Assembly (NCBI GenBank): GCA_017643215.1
Contig: JAEPNV010000018.1
Span: 1-64,000, forward strand
Source: Roseibium sp.
Lineage (GTDB): Bacteria; Pseudomonadota; Alphaproteobacteria; Rhizobiales; Stappiaceae
Length of the DNA stretch: 64,000 nucleotides
Reading direction: 5' to 3'
The notes under the pieces are model-generated. The model searched no databases. It was not told the origin of the DNA and saw only the letters and a program-made list of their open reading frames with translations. This document shows positions 52,485 to 61,791 of this stretch, in pieces. Positions within the stretch are counted from its first letter, which is position 1. Each line of letters begins with the position of its first letter. A program made the translations under genes and the position numbers.

Positions 52485-53372
52485 CTATCCGCGGCAGGCC
52501 TCGCCGTGGCCGCGCAGCCAGGACACAAAGGCTTTCAACGGCGGGCGCAACACGCCAGGCCGCGTGACGATATGATAGCCGGTGCCGGGATAGATGTTGT
52601 CCTCAAACAGGATCTTCATGGTCCCGGCCGCCAGATCCGGCTCGATAAAGGCGCGCGCGGTGGCGGAGATCCCGTCTCCCCGCCTGAGGCCGTCCAGGAC
52701 CATATACCCCGGCAAATGCGTAATGTTCAGCTTGCCGGCCGGCACCACGCCCTGACGCGTCATCCAGATTGCCAATTCGTTGGTGCCGTATTCCTGAAGC
52801 CACGGGAATTCCAGAAGGTCTTCCGGTTCCTTAATGTCCCGGTCCCCGATCAGCGACGTCGCCCCGACGACGGCGAAATTGGTTTCGAGCAGCAATTCTG
52901 AGTCCAAACCAGGCCATTTGCCACGGCCGAAGCGGACCGCAAGGTCGGTGCCGCCGGGTTGCAACTCGACCACTTCCGCGGTCGGATTCAGCATCAATTC
53001 AATCTCGGGATGTTCGTCCTTAAAATCGGAAATCCGCGGCATCAGCCAGCTGACGGCGAACGACGGCGTCATGGTGATATTGAGCGGGCGCCCGGCACCG
53101 GCTTCCGTCAGCCCATCGACGGTTTCGGTCAGTTTTGCAAAAGCATCCTTCAGCCCGGCGGCGAGAAACTGCCCCTCCGGTGTCAGGGCAAGTCCCCGCC
53201 CCTCGCGAACGACCAGCCGGGCCCCGAGCCGCTCTTCCAACGCCCGTACCTGCTGGCTGACCGCGGCGTGGGTCACATTCAGAGCGCGGCCGGCCGCGGA
53301 AAAACTGTTTGTCTCAGAAACGGCGGCAAACGCCCGAAGCGCACTGAGAGGAGGAAGCGAGCGCCAATCCAT
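52485..53372 (-). CDS. LysR family transcriptional regulator (GcvA-like)
   Basis: A 295-residue LysR regulator with the GcvA-subgroup opening LPPLSALRAFAAVSE and recognition helix NVTHAAVSQQVRALEERLG. The effector domain spans residues about 95-295. It is convergent with metC and divergent from a dehydrogenase gene 535 bases away. Effector and targets unknown. Confidence 0.9.
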   Translation of the reverse strand: MDWRSLPPLSALRAFAAVSETNSFSAAGRALNVTHAAVSQQVRALEERLGARLVVREGRGLALTPEGQFLAAGLKDAFAKLTETVDGLTEAGAGRPLNITMTPSFAVSWLMPRISDFKDEHPEIELMLNPTAEVVELQPGGTDLAVRFGRGKWPGLDSELLLETNFAVVGATSLIGDRDIKEPEDLLEFPWLQEYGTNELAIWMTRQGVVPAGKLNITHLPGYMVLDGLRRGDGISATARAFIEPDLAAGTMKILFEDNIYPGTGYHIVTRPGVLRPPLKAFVSWLRGHGEACRG

Positions 53373-53907
53373 ATGTTAACTGACCTAACAAATTAGAAAT
53401 TCTTCTGAGTCGCATTTTTCCCTCGAAATAGCCACTTTATTCCCAGAGACGACGGCGAGGGATGTAAGATCATGTTGAATTTATATGCACGCAGCTTTTT
53501 CGAGGCAACCCGGTTCACCCCCTACACACGGCCGGGCCCGAAAACCCAGGCAGACCTTGAGGTTTCAATGCGCGGTCCACAGCCCAGTGGCCGCAACTGG
53601 TTCGGCTTGAGCCTGACGCCTGCCAGGTGATCCTCGGAAACCGGACTGACATGCCTCTTGAAATCCGCTAAGGGTGACACAGACAAGTCATCGACGGGCC
53701 CGGCACTCCTTGCCGGACCCCGACCGCTGACAAATCAGTCTTTCGACCGTCACGCCCGGGCGTGTCCCGAGCGTCCATAAAGGCTTGAATTCCATGGATC
53801 CTCGGGACGTTGCCCGAGGATGACGACGGAAGGAAAGAAGATTGTCACCAACCCAGGCCCGGCACCCGTTGCCGGGCCTTCAACACGTTGCGGGGAGGCA
53901 AACCACA
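53373..53907. repeat. Intergenic region with a cluster of palindromic repeats
   Basis: This 535-base gap has no supported gene. It contains several palindromic units in close order: GGGCCCGGCA/TGCCGGACCC (53696-53720), CACGCCCGGGCGTG (53751-53764), ATCCTCGGG-N6-CCCGAGGAT (53798-53821) and AGGCCCGGCA-CCCGT-TGCCGGGCCT (53855-53879). The first and last share the GGCCCGGCA core. They resemble mosaic extragenic repeats of Alphaproteobacteria. Confidence 0.6.
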
Positions 53908-54786
53908 TTGGCAAAAGTTGCATTCATCGGCCTGGGCGTTATGGGCTATCCGATGGCAGGCTACCTGAAAACAAAGGGTGGCCATGACGTGACGGTCTAT
54001 AACCGGACGACCGCGAAAGCGGAAAAATGGGCGGCCGAATATGGCGGCGCCTTTGCGAAAATCCCTCAAGAGGCGGCGCAAGACTGCGATTTCGTGTTTT
54101 GCTGTGTTGGCAACGACGATGACCTTCGCGCCGTCACGACCGGAGCGGATGGCGCCTTCCACGGTCTGAAATCCGGCGCAATCTTCATCGATCACACAAC
54201 GGCTTCGGCGGAAGTTGCCCGTGAACTGTACGCAGCGGCCACGGACAAGGGCTGCGGGTTCATCGACGCGCCCGTCTCCGGCGGCCAGGCCGGGGCGGAA
54301 AACGGTGTTTTGACCGTGATGTGCGGCGGCGACGACGATGCCTTTGCCAAAGCCAAACCGCAAATCGAAGCGTTTTCGAAGTTTGTCGGCCTGATGGGTC
54401 CGAGCGGCGCCGGCCAGCTCACCAAGATGGTCAACCAGATCTGCATCGCGGGTCTGGTGCAGGGCCTTTCGGAAGCCATCCACTTCGCCAAGAAAGCCGA
54501 ACTCGACGTTCCAGCCGTGATCTCAGCCATCAAGGGCGGCGCAGCCCAATCCTGGCAGATGGAAAACCGCTGGGAAACGATGAACGGCGGCAAGTTCGAC
54601 TTCGGTTTCGCCGTCGACTGGATGCGCAAGGATCTTGGCATCTGCCTGAAGACCGCCAACGACACCGGCGCCCGACTGCCGGTCACAGCCCTGGTCGACC
54701 AGTTCTACGCCGAAGTGCAGGCGATGGGCGGTAACCGCTGGGACACATCCAGTTTGATCGCGCGGCTGGAAAACGCCGACACGTAG
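53908..54786 (+). CDS. 3-hydroxyisobutyrate dehydrogenase-family NAD(P)-dependent oxidoreductase
   Basis: A 292-residue beta-hydroxyacid dehydrogenase. The Rossmann motif is AFIGLGVMGYPMAGYL; IDAPVSGGQAGAENG binds substrate and the catalytic Lys lies in LTKMVNQICIAG. Family members oxidise 3-hydroxyisobutyrate, tartronate semialdehyde or similar. I chose the TTG at 53908 with GGGGAGG upstream; the frame start at 53842 is in the repeat region. Which substrate it uses is open. Confidence 0.85.
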   Translation: MAKVAFIGLGVMGYPMAGYLKTKGGHDVTVYNRTTAKAEKWAAEYGGAFAKIPQEAAQDCDFVFCCVGNDDDLRAVTTGADGAFHGLKSGAIFIDHTTASAEVARELYAAATDKGCGFIDAPVSGGQAGAENGVLTVMCGGDDDAFAKAKPQIEAFSKFVGLMGPSGAGQLTKMVNQICIAGLVQGLSEAIHFAKKAELDVPAVISAIKGGAAQSWQMENRWETMNGGKFDFGFAVDWMRKDLGICLKTANDTGARLPVTALVDQFYAEVQAMGGNRWDTSSLIARLENADT

Positions 54787-54872
54787 CCGCCCATCACACT
54801 GCCAAATATCGAGGGGTGGCCGGTCGGGCCGCCCCGCTCTCTTTTTTCTGGCACCACCGCTCTTGGGCGGCC

Positions 54873-55385
54873 TCAGCGGCCGGCAGCCTCGCGCGCGATC
54901 TCATCCAACAGCGCGTTGACATCGGCAATCGCGGCCCTGGACGCCTCGTCTCCGGTCTCGCTCAAGCGGCGGAAGCCGACGGTGATCTGCCCGGGCTTGT
55001 CCGCGGTTTCATAGACAAACACGGAGTAAGGGCAATACGCGATGTTCGCGGGGTCGGCCTCCATCGCCTTGCGCGACAAGACCGCCGAGCAGAACGCCAT
55101 CGCCTGGGCATCGGAAAAGATGTCCGTATCGCTGCCGACGTCTTCGCCGGTGCGCATCAGCATGTCGCCGATATGCGATGTGAAGTCGATCACAAGACCC
55201 CGATTGACAATGGCGTTCTCCAGATCGAAGCGAATATCGTCGAACGCCGCCTCGACCATGTAGGCCGTGACGCCTTCTAGAACCGCGGCATCGACGGCCT
55301 GCGCCGTGTGAATTGACGCCAGAGACAAGGGCGCAGTTAGCACTGCGGCCACAAGGAACTGTGCCGCGTGTTTCAAGAACCGCAT
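54873..55385 (-). CDS. Exported DUF302 protein
   Basis: A 170-residue protein with signal peptide (ending near TAQA) and a DUF302 domain. The sequence GLVIDFTSHIGDML, FCSAVLSRKAMEADP and IAYCPYSVFVYET match the family, with two cysteines in FCSAV and YCPYS. DUF302 domains are small alpha/beta folds of uncertain function, often near electron-transfer genes. No operon partner. Confidence 0.8.
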   Translation of the reverse strand: MRFLKHAAQFLVAAVLTAPLSLASIHTAQAVDAAVLEGVTAYMVEAAFDDIRFDLENAIVNRGLVIDFTSHIGDMLMRTGEDVGSDTDIFSDAQAMAFCSAVLSRKAMEADPANIAYCPYSVFVYETADKPGQITVGFRRLSETGDEASRAAIADVNALLDEIAREAAGR

Positions 55386-55499
55386 GGTGAACCTCCCGCT
55401 GTGTGTTATGCAGACAGTCTATCAGTGCTGACGGCCCGTATTTTGATACATATCAAAATTTGAATATGTTTTTCATGGAGCGCCCGATTTTGGCCCTGC

Positions 55500-55985
55500 C
55501 TATTCAGGCTTTGGCTTTTCGGCCGCCACATAGCCCAGCGGCAAGGCGGTCGTGTTCTTGATCTGCTCCATCGCGAAGGTCGTCGACACATCGGAAATGG
55601 CGATCTTGGCAATCAGTTTCTTGTAAAACGCATCATAGGCTTCGATATCGGGCACCGCGACCCGGAGCAGATAATCAACCTGGCCGGCCATGCGGTAGAA
55701 TTCGACCACTTCAGGAAATTCCTGGATGACATCAGCGAACTTCCTCAGCCAATCCTCCGAATGCTGATTGGTCGTGATGGAGACGAAGGCGGTCACCTGG
55801 GCATTGACCTTCTTCGGGTCGAGAATCGCGACCCGCCCGGTGATCACACCATCTTCTTCCATCTTTTGAATGCGGCGCCAGCATGGTGTTGTGGACAATC
55901 CGACACGCCGGCCGATTTCGGCCACGGGCACGGTGCTGTCCTCTTGAAGAATGGACAAAATACGGCGGTCTATGCGGTCGATCAT
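55500..55985 (-). CDS. Lrp/AsnC family transcriptional regulator
   Basis: A 161-residue Lrp/AsnC regulator. The DNA-binding part is DRIDRRILSILQEDSTVPVAEIGRRVGLSTTPCWRRIQKM (residues about 2-42), followed by an RAM ligand-binding domain (AFVSITTNQH...). It is divergent from a rhodanese-type gene with a 246-base interval. Ligand likely an amino acid. Confidence 0.92.
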   Translation of the reverse strand: MIDRIDRRILSILQEDSTVPVAEIGRRVGLSTTPCWRRIQKMEEDGVITGRVAILDPKKVNAQVTAFVSITTNQHSEDWLRKFADVIQEFPEVVEFYRMAGQVDYLLRVAVPDIEAYDAFYKKLIAKIAISDVSTTFAMEQIKNTTALPLGYVAAEKPKPE

Positions 55986-56231
55986 CAGCGCTTTCCAAAC
56001 ATGCGCCGGATGTGAACCGGCGATTGCTCTCGCGGCCGGCCGTTCCGGTCAGGATTCGGTTTCCAGCTTTGGACGCAGGAGTGGAACGCGTTTCCAATCT
56101 CTGCGCCTCGGGGAGAATATTGGATTTTTCTTCCTGTATGAAGGTCTCTTTCCATTGCCTTTTTTGGTTAGAATGTCAAATACGGCGCTAAGTTAGAATA
56201 AAATTCTCAATACGCCGAAATGGAGACCGAT

Positions 56232-57185
56232 ATGCCTCATCTGGCAACCGCGGTTCTGAAAGGGTTCGCCGCAGCGCTTGTGAGCCTCGGGTTATTGTCC
56301 GCCGCACTGGCCGCGCCCGCGGTAACACCGCTTGTGTCGACCGATTGGCTCCAGGACAACCTGGACAATGAGGCCGTTGTCATCCTCGACACCCGGTCCA
56401 AGATCGCAAAATCGGGCAAGGACGACTACCTCAAGGCCCATATCCCCGGCGCTGTGTGGAGTGAATACCCTGGCTACTGGCGCACCGAGCGCGATGGCGT
56501 GGTCGGTGTCGTTCCGTCGATCGACAAGCTGGAAGCCGCCCTTTCCGAACTCGGCGTATCGGAAGACAAGGCCGTCGTGATCGTGCCGGCCGGCACGTCC
56601 AGCCTTGAGTTCGGGGCCGCGGCCCGGATTTACTGGACGTTCAAGTATCTGGGCCATGAGGCGGTGGCTATCCTCGATGGCGGTCACGCTGCTTGGGTGA
56701 AGGAAGGCCGGCCGCTGGCGTCCGGCGGCGTCACGCCCGTTGGCGATCTGTTCGTTGCAGAACCGAACGAAGCTCTTTTGGTGTCGACCGATGAGGTCGC
56801 CGCGAAACTTGGAAGCGAAACCGTGCTCCTCGACGGCCGCCCGCACGCGCAATTCGTCGGTGAGGCGAAGCACAAGAAAGCCACCCGGTTCGGTCATCTG
56901 CCCGGTGCGGTCAATTTCGACCAGGCCCGGTTCTATGACGAGACATCCAACCGCCTGAAATCCGGCGCCGCATTGGCGAGCTTGTTGCCCGAAAGCCTGC
57001 GCCGCGAAGACCAACAGATGGTGTCCTACTGCAACACCGGGCATTGGGCGGCCACCAACTGGTTCGTCATGAGCGAGATGCTTGGCCAAGACAACGTCAC
57101 GCTTTACGACGAGAGCATGGTGGGCTGGACCCGCCGGTCGGATCTTCCCGTCATCGCCTCTGAAAAGCCCATTGCAACCAACTAG
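56232..57185 (+). CDS. Exported two-domain rhodanese-type sulfurtransferase
   Basis: A 317-residue protein with signal peptide (ending near ALAAP) and two rhodanese domains. The active-site loop of the second reads SYCNTGHWAA with the nucleophilic Cys; the first domain lacks it (VIVPAGTSSLEFG), as in thiosulfate sulfurtransferases. It acts in the periplasm on thiosulfate or a thiol. ATG 56232 is chosen, with GGAG upstream. It overlaps the convergent UDG gene by four bases. Confidence 0.88.
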   Translation: MPHLATAVLKGFAAALVSLGLLSAALAAPAVTPLVSTDWLQDNLDNEAVVILDTRSKIAKSGKDDYLKAHIPGAVWSEYPGYWRTERDGVVGVVPSIDKLEAALSELGVSEDKAVVIVPAGTSSLEFGAAARIYWTFKYLGHEAVAILDGGHAAWVKEGRPLASGGVTPVGDLFVAEPNEALLVSTDEVAAKLGSETVLLDGRPHAQFVGEAKHKKATRFGHLPGAVNFDQARFYDETSNRLKSGAALASLLPESLRREDQQMVSYCNTGHWAATNWFVMSEMLGQDNVTLYDESMVGWTRRSDLPVIASEKPIATN

Positions 57186-57847
57186 ATGGCCCCATCATAA
57201 GACTGTTGCACGCCATGGTCGCCCGGCTCAATGAGCCGGGCGACCTCGCGTTTGAGGACCGGTAAGAGGTCGGCCTCAAACCAGGGATTTTTCTTGAGCC
57301 AGGCGTTGTTCCGCCAGGAGGGATGGGGCAGCGGCAGGACACGGGGCCGGCCCTCCGATCGCTCCGCCTCCCAATACTCGCGCCAGGCCGCGACGGTCTC
57401 GGTCAGGCTTTTCCGCCGCCGCGCGCCCAGGTGATAGGCTTGGGCATATTGGCCGATGACCAGGATCAACTCGATCTGGGGCATGGCGGCAAACACCGCG
57501 TCATGCCAGGTCTGGCGGCATTCGGTCCGGGGCGGCAGATCTCCGCCCTTTGTGTCCAGCCCGGGAAAACAAAATCCCATTGGCACGATGGCCAACCGGC
57601 CCGGATCGTAAAACACATCGGCGCCGACTCCCATCCAATCGCGCAGCCGGTCACCGGAGGGGTCGGTGAAGGGCCGCCCGCTCTTGTGAACCCGCGTGCC
57701 CGGCGCCTGGCCGCACACACACATCCGGGCGGTCCCGGACACCTGCAGCACCGGCCGGGGTTCATGGGGCAAGGGCGTCTTTTCCGGGGTGTCCCGGCAA
57801 ATCCGGCAGGCGCGGATGTCAGTGCAAAGCCCTAAAAGCGATCGCAT
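57182..57847 (-). CDS. Uracil-DNA glycosylase family protein
   Basis: A 221-residue UDG-superfamily protein. Motif A is GQAPGTRVHKSGRPFTDPSGD, and motif B is PLPHPSWRNNAWLKKNPWF. A cysteine group RACRICRD near the N-terminus may bind 4Fe-4S as in family 4/5 UDGs. It removes uracil or related bases from DNA. The stop overlaps the convergent rhodanese gene. Confidence 0.85.
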   Translation of the reverse strand: MRSLLGLCTDIRACRICRDTPEKTPLPHEPRPVLQVSGTARMCVCGQAPGTRVHKSGRPFTDPSGDRLRDWMGVGADVFYDPGRLAIVPMGFCFPGLDTKGGDLPPRTECRQTWHDAVFAAMPQIELILVIGQYAQAYHLGARRRKSLTETVAAWREYWEAERSEGRPRVLPLPHPSWRNNAWLKKNPWFEADLLPVLKREVARLIEPGDHGVQQSYDGAI

Positions 57848-57988
57848 GGCGTCTCGGTTTTGAAAACGGTTGAATGGCGCTGCTACGGTTTGTTTACCAC
57901 GTGTTTGAGGGCGATCTTAATAAACGGTGAGTGAAATGGATCAAACCGCAAGACGCGCGAAAAGGCTTTCACAATCCCTCACCCGGCC

Positions 57989-59515
57989 ATGGATCCCGTA
58001 TTGCCGCACGCCCAGGATGAACAGACCGCCATCGACCGGAAACGGGCGATCCGGCGGCGTGAAGTGGCGCGTTCGATCAAGGGTGCACGGGACCGGCTGA
58101 ACATCCCGCCGCCGCAGGCGAGCACCTACAAGCGCGAACAGCTGCATTTGTTCGCCGATACCCGCATCAGTGCGACCTACGCGGTTCCGATGCTGGTGCT
58201 GATTCTTGGAAGCATTGCAACACTTTGGATCGCGCCGGCCGTGGTCGCGATCTGGTGCGCCGCCACAGTCGCCGCGCATGGGATGATGGTATTCGCTGCC
58301 CGCCGGTATGAACAAAATTCCTTAGACCAGGGCCCAGGACGGCTTTGGTTCACGCGATTCACGCTTGGCGATCTCTTCTATGGCACCTGCTGGGCGGCGT
58401 TTTTTCTGCTTCCTGCGAAGGACCGGTCAGCCGAAGGTTTCCTAGTGCTGCAATTCGCGGCCATGTTGATTGTTGTCGCCATGAACACGACACAATCGGC
58501 AACGCTTCCCAAGGCGCTGCTATGCAGCACCTTGCCCATCACGATGGCGGCCACGGCTAGTTTTCTGCAATTTGCCGGACCGATTCATTTCACGCTCGCG
58601 GCCATGGCCATCGGCGCCCAGGGCTTTTTCCTGGTTCTCGGTCATCAACTCTTTAAAAACGCAAACACGATCCTGGAGTACCGTGCGGAAAAGGACCATT
58701 TGATCGCCGAACTTGAGACAGCGAATTCGATCTCAGATGAGTCCCGGCGGCGCGCGGAAGCCGCCAACATGGCAAAATCGCGGTTCCTGGCGACGATGAG
58801 CCACGAGCTTCGCACGCCGCTGAACGCCATTCTCGGCTTTTCGGAAATCATGAAGGACGAAGTGCTGGGCCCGATGAAAAACGCCCAGTACCGGTCCTAC
58901 GCTGCCGATATTCACGGCTCCGGCGCCCATCTGCTCAATCTTATCAATGAGATCCTCGACCTGTCGCGGATCGAGGCCGGCCGGCACGAACTCCAGGAAG
59001 AGGCGATCCTTCTCACCGAAATCGTCGAGGAGTGCATCTCAATGATGCAGATCCGCGCCAAGGAACGAACCATTGGTCTGGATCACCAATGTGAGCAGGA
59101 TCTGGCAGAGGTGTGGGTCGACGAACGGGCCATGCGTCAGGTCGTCTTGAATCTGCTTTCAAACGCCATCAAGTTCACCCCGGCAGGAGGAGACGTGCGC
59201 ATTACCCTTGGCTGGTCTTCCGGCGGCGGACAATTCATCGCCGTTCGCGACACTGGTCCGGGCATTCCCGAAGATGAAATCCCGCTCGTGTTGCAGGCGT
59301 TCGGACAGGGATCAATGGCGATCAAAAGCGCCGAGCCGGGCACTGGTCTCGGTCTTTCGATCGTCCAGGCCTTGACCGACATGCATGGCGGGAATTTTGC
59401 GCTCAAGTCCAAGCCCGGTGAAGGCACCGAAGCCATCGTCACACTGCCCAAATCCCGCAACATGAACTACGCGGACGCCTCAAACGAGCGTGCCGCCTCA
59501 CGCCAATTTGCCTGA
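57989..59515 (+). CDS. Membrane sensor histidine kinase, PleC/DivJ-like
   Basis: A 508-residue kinase. Residues about 50-220 hold five or six membrane helices; a coiled linker leads to the HisKA domain with His272 in SHELRTPLNAILGFSEIM. The HATPase domain has NLLSNAIKFT, DTGPGIP and GTGLGLSI. The HELRTPLNAILGFSE and EVLGPM segment is typical of the PleC/DivJ group. No adjacent response regulator is seen. A terminator follows at 59521. Confidence 0.88.
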   Translation: MDPVLPHAQDEQTAIDRKRAIRRREVARSIKGARDRLNIPPPQASTYKREQLHLFADTRISATYAVPMLVLILGSIATLWIAPAVVAIWCAATVAAHGMMVFAARRYEQNSLDQGPGRLWFTRFTLGDLFYGTCWAAFFLLPAKDRSAEGFLVLQFAAMLIVVAMNTTQSATLPKALLCSTLPITMAATASFLQFAGPIHFTLAAMAIGAQGFFLVLGHQLFKNANTILEYRAEKDHLIAELETANSISDESRRRAEAANMAKSRFLATMSHELRTPLNAILGFSEIMKDEVLGPMKNAQYRSYAADIHGSGAHLLNLINEILDLSRIEAGRHELQEEAILLTEIVEECISMMQIRAKERTIGLDHQCEQDLAEVWVDERAMRQVVLNLLSNAIKFTPAGGDVRITLGWSSGGGQFIAVRDTGPGIPEDEIPLVLQAFGQGSMAIKSAEPGTGLGLSIVQALTDMHGGNFALKSKPGEGTEAIVTLPKSRNMNYADASNERAASRQFA

Positions 59516-59520
59516 AGACG

Positions 59521-59550
59521 CCGGCGCCCCTGGCTCATGCGCCGGTTTTT
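59521..59550 (+). terminator. Terminator of the histidine kinase, inside the cobT 3' end
   Basis: CCGGCGC-N11-GCGCCGG followed by TTTTT. It lies six bases after the kinase stop and overlaps the last codons of the convergent cobT gene. Confidence 0.75.
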
Positions 59551-60563
59551 CCCGCCACGCCCGCATCCGCAAAGGTCGCCATACCGGTATGGGTTTCGGC
59601 GGCGGCTTTCACGATCCCGGCGGCCAGCGCCGCGCCGGTGCCCTCACCAAGGCGCATACCAAAATCAAACAGCGCGGTCTGATCCATGTGCTCCAGTGCC
59701 CGGCGATGGGCCGCCTCCGCCGACACATGGGAAAACAAACAGTGGTCCAGACCCGACGGGTTCATTTTGTGGACGACCGCCGCGGCCGCTGTCGTGACAA
59801 ATCCGTCGACGATCACCGGCACCCGCTGCAAACGGGCAGCGATGATGAGACCGGCCATGGCGGCAATCTCACGTCCCCCGACCCGGCGCAAAACCTCCAG
59901 GGGGTCTGCCTCGCCATTCAGCCGCGCAACGGCTGCCCGCACCGCGTCTTCCTTGCGCTTGAGCCCTGCATCATCGACGCCCGTGCCGCGTCCGACCCAA
60001 TCCCCGGCCGAACCGCCGAACAATCCGTGATAGACCGCTGCGGCGACGGTGGTGTTGCCAATCCCCATCTCGCCCAGACATATGAGATCGATGCCGCCGG
60101 CGAGCGCCTCCATGCCGTAGGCCATGGTCGCCGCGCAATTCGGCTCGTCCAGCGCATCCTCGCGGGTGATGCTCGGGGTCGGCATATCGACCGCCAAGTC
60201 GAACACCTTCAATCCGATGTCGTAGGTCCGGCAGATCTGGTTGATCGCCGCGCCGCCGGCAGCGAAATTTTCCACCATCTGCCGGGTGACCGCGCTTGGA
60301 AAGGCCGACACGCCTTCGTCCGCAACGCCATGGTTGGTCGCGAAAACCGCGACCAGCGGCCGCGTGATCTTTGGCGACGATTTGCCCGACCAGGCTGCAA
60401 ACCAGTCCGCGAGATCTTCGATCTTGCCGAGGGAGCCCGCCGGTTTCGTCAGTTGGGTGTCGCGCGCTTTCACCGCCGCCCGCGCCTCCTCATCCGGACC
60501 CGGCATGGCCTTTGCCAGATTGCGAATGTCGGTGAAGGGCATGGCGGTTTCGGACAGGGACAT
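59535..60563 (-). CDS. cobT: Nicotinate-nucleotide-dimethylbenzimidazole phosphoribosyltransferase
   Basis: A 342-residue enzyme that makes alpha-ribazole phosphate for cobalamin assembly. Signature segments are KPAGSLGKIEDLA, GEMGIGNTTVAAAVY and FGMRLGEGTGAAL, where Glu307 is the catalytic base. ATG 60563 is chosen; the frame continues to 61343 opposite cobS and is not coding there. It is divergent from cobS, 103 bases apart; a cobalamin riboswitch was not recognised in that short gap. Confidence 0.95.
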   Translation of the reverse strand: MSLSETAMPFTDIRNLAKAMPGPDEEARAAVKARDTQLTKPAGSLGKIEDLADWFAAWSGKSSPKITRPLVAVFATNHGVADEGVSAFPSAVTRQMVENFAAGGAAINQICRTYDIGLKVFDLAVDMPTPSITREDALDEPNCAATMAYGMEALAGGIDLICLGEMGIGNTTVAAAVYHGLFGGSAGDWVGRGTGVDDAGLKRKEDAVRAAVARLNGEADPLEVLRRVGGREIAAMAGLIIAARLQRVPVIVDGFVTTAAAAVVHKMNPSGLDHCLFSHVSAEAAHRRALEHMDQTALFDFGMRLGEGTGAALAAGIVKAAAETHTGMATFADAGVAGKTGA

Positions 60564-60666
60564 GCGATTGGCTCTCCGGGCGGGCACAGGCAAAGGCGAT
60601 TCTTGGCCTTCGCGGGTCGCCGATCTATAACGGCGGCCTTGCAAAACACAAGCTTGGACCCCGGCG

Positions 60667-61524
60667 ATGGCGGATGCAGACAACAACGAGACGGCCGCAC
60701 CAGCCAGGCCGCGCGCCGGAACGACGGCTTCAAGCGCGGCCAGTCTTGTCGCGGATACGGCCGCCTGTGTGCGGTTTTTCTCCCGTCTGCCGCTGCCCCG
60801 GACCGGGGCGCTGGATGACCCCGCCGCGCCACCGGACTTTTCCCGGATTGCCCGCGCAGCGCCGCTCGCCGGGGCATTCGTCGCCCTGCCCGCGGCCGGT
60901 CTCGGATTGATCCTCGGGTATTCGGCGCTTCCGACCCTGGTCACCGGCTTTGTCGTCGTCGCCGCCCTTGCTGCGGTCACCGGCGCGCTGCATGAGGACG
61001 GGCTGTCCGATACAGCAGATGGTTTTTTTGGTGGGGCAAACCCGCAGCGGCGACTGGAGATCATGAAGGACAGCCGCATCGGCGCATTCGGCGCCATCGC
61101 GCTTGTCGTGTCGATCGGCATGAAGGCGGCGCTGATCGCCGGGCTTCTGGATCGCTTTGGCGCCGCCGATGCCATGGTTGTTCTTCTGGCGTCCGAGGCC
61201 GTTTCCCGCGCCGCGCTTGTCTGGCAATGGGCCGGCCTGCCATCGGCCCGGCCGGAGGGGCTTGGCGCCCGGTTCGGCCGTCCGACAGGCCGCAGCGCCG
61301 CCACCGCGGCGGGGTTGGCCTTGTTCTGCGCCCTGCCGGCCATGCTTCAAGTGCCGCTTACGGCGGCCGCACTCGGGATCGGTGCGGCGGTCCTCGCGGC
61401 CTACGGGATCGGCCGCATGGCCAAATCAAAAATCGACGGGGTGACAGGCGATGTCCTTGGCGCCATTCAACAGATCGGTGCCCTTGCGTTTTTGCTCGGT
61501 GTATTGGGCGTCGCGGCCACCTGA
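60667..61524 (+). CDS. cobS: Adenosylcobinamide-GDP ribazoletransferase
   Basis: A 285-residue membrane enzyme, cobalamin synthase, that joins adenosylcobinamide-GDP with alpha-ribazole (phosphate). The conserved GALHEDGLSDTADGFFGG binds Mg, followed by RLEIMKDSRIGAFG. About six membrane helices. In Rhizobiales naming it is cobV. It is followed by two small genes on the same strand. Confidence 0.95.
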   Translation: MADADNNETAAPARPRAGTTASSAASLVADTAACVRFFSRLPLPRTGALDDPAAPPDFSRIARAAPLAGAFVALPAAGLGLILGYSALPTLVTGFVVVAALAAVTGALHEDGLSDTADGFFGGANPQRRLEIMKDSRIGAFGAIALVVSIGMKAALIAGLLDRFGAADAMVVLLASEAVSRAALVWQWAGLPSARPEGLGARFGRPTGRSAATAAGLALFCALPAMLQVPLTAAALGIGAAVLAAYGIGRMAKSKIDGVTGDVLGAIQQIGALAFLLGVLGVAAT

Positions 61525-61616
61525 CCGTCGCTTGGGCGGCATCTCCAATCGCATTGGCCACAGGAAACTGACAGACGGCCATGGCGCCACGATTTCCAAG
61601 ACCCTATATCGGGGCC

Positions 61617-61787
61617 ATGAAATCGCCGTGCATCAAAGTCTGCCAGATCGATCAACGCTCACGCCTGTGCCTGGGCTGCTTTCGCACGCTCGACGAGATC
61701 GCGGCGTGGGGCCGGATCAGCGACGACGACCGGGACCGGATCATGGCCGACCTCGATCGCAGACGCGCGCCCTTGACTGGAGCCTGA
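61617..61787 (+). CDS. DUF1289 family protein
   Basis: A 56-residue DUF1289 protein with four cysteines in a probable metal-binding pattern: SPCIKVC and SRLCLGCFRTLDEIAAW. ATG 61617 fits family length; ATG 61581 would add twelve residues. It lies four bases before the aspartic protease gene. Function unknown. Confidence 0.8.
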   Translation: MKSPCIKVCQIDQRSRLCLGCFRTLDEIAAWGRISDDDRDRIMADLDRRRAPLTGA

Positions 61788-61791
61788 ACCG

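Noticed and set aside
60564..60666. Cobalamin riboswitch between cobT and cobS
   Set aside because: The gap is only 103 bases, too short for the roughly 200-base aptamer, and no B12-box-like sequence was recognised.
60564..61343. N-terminal extension of cobT by 260 codons
   Set aside because: The extension is antisense to cobS, is low in complexity and lacks any similarity to CobT, whose normal start is at 60563.
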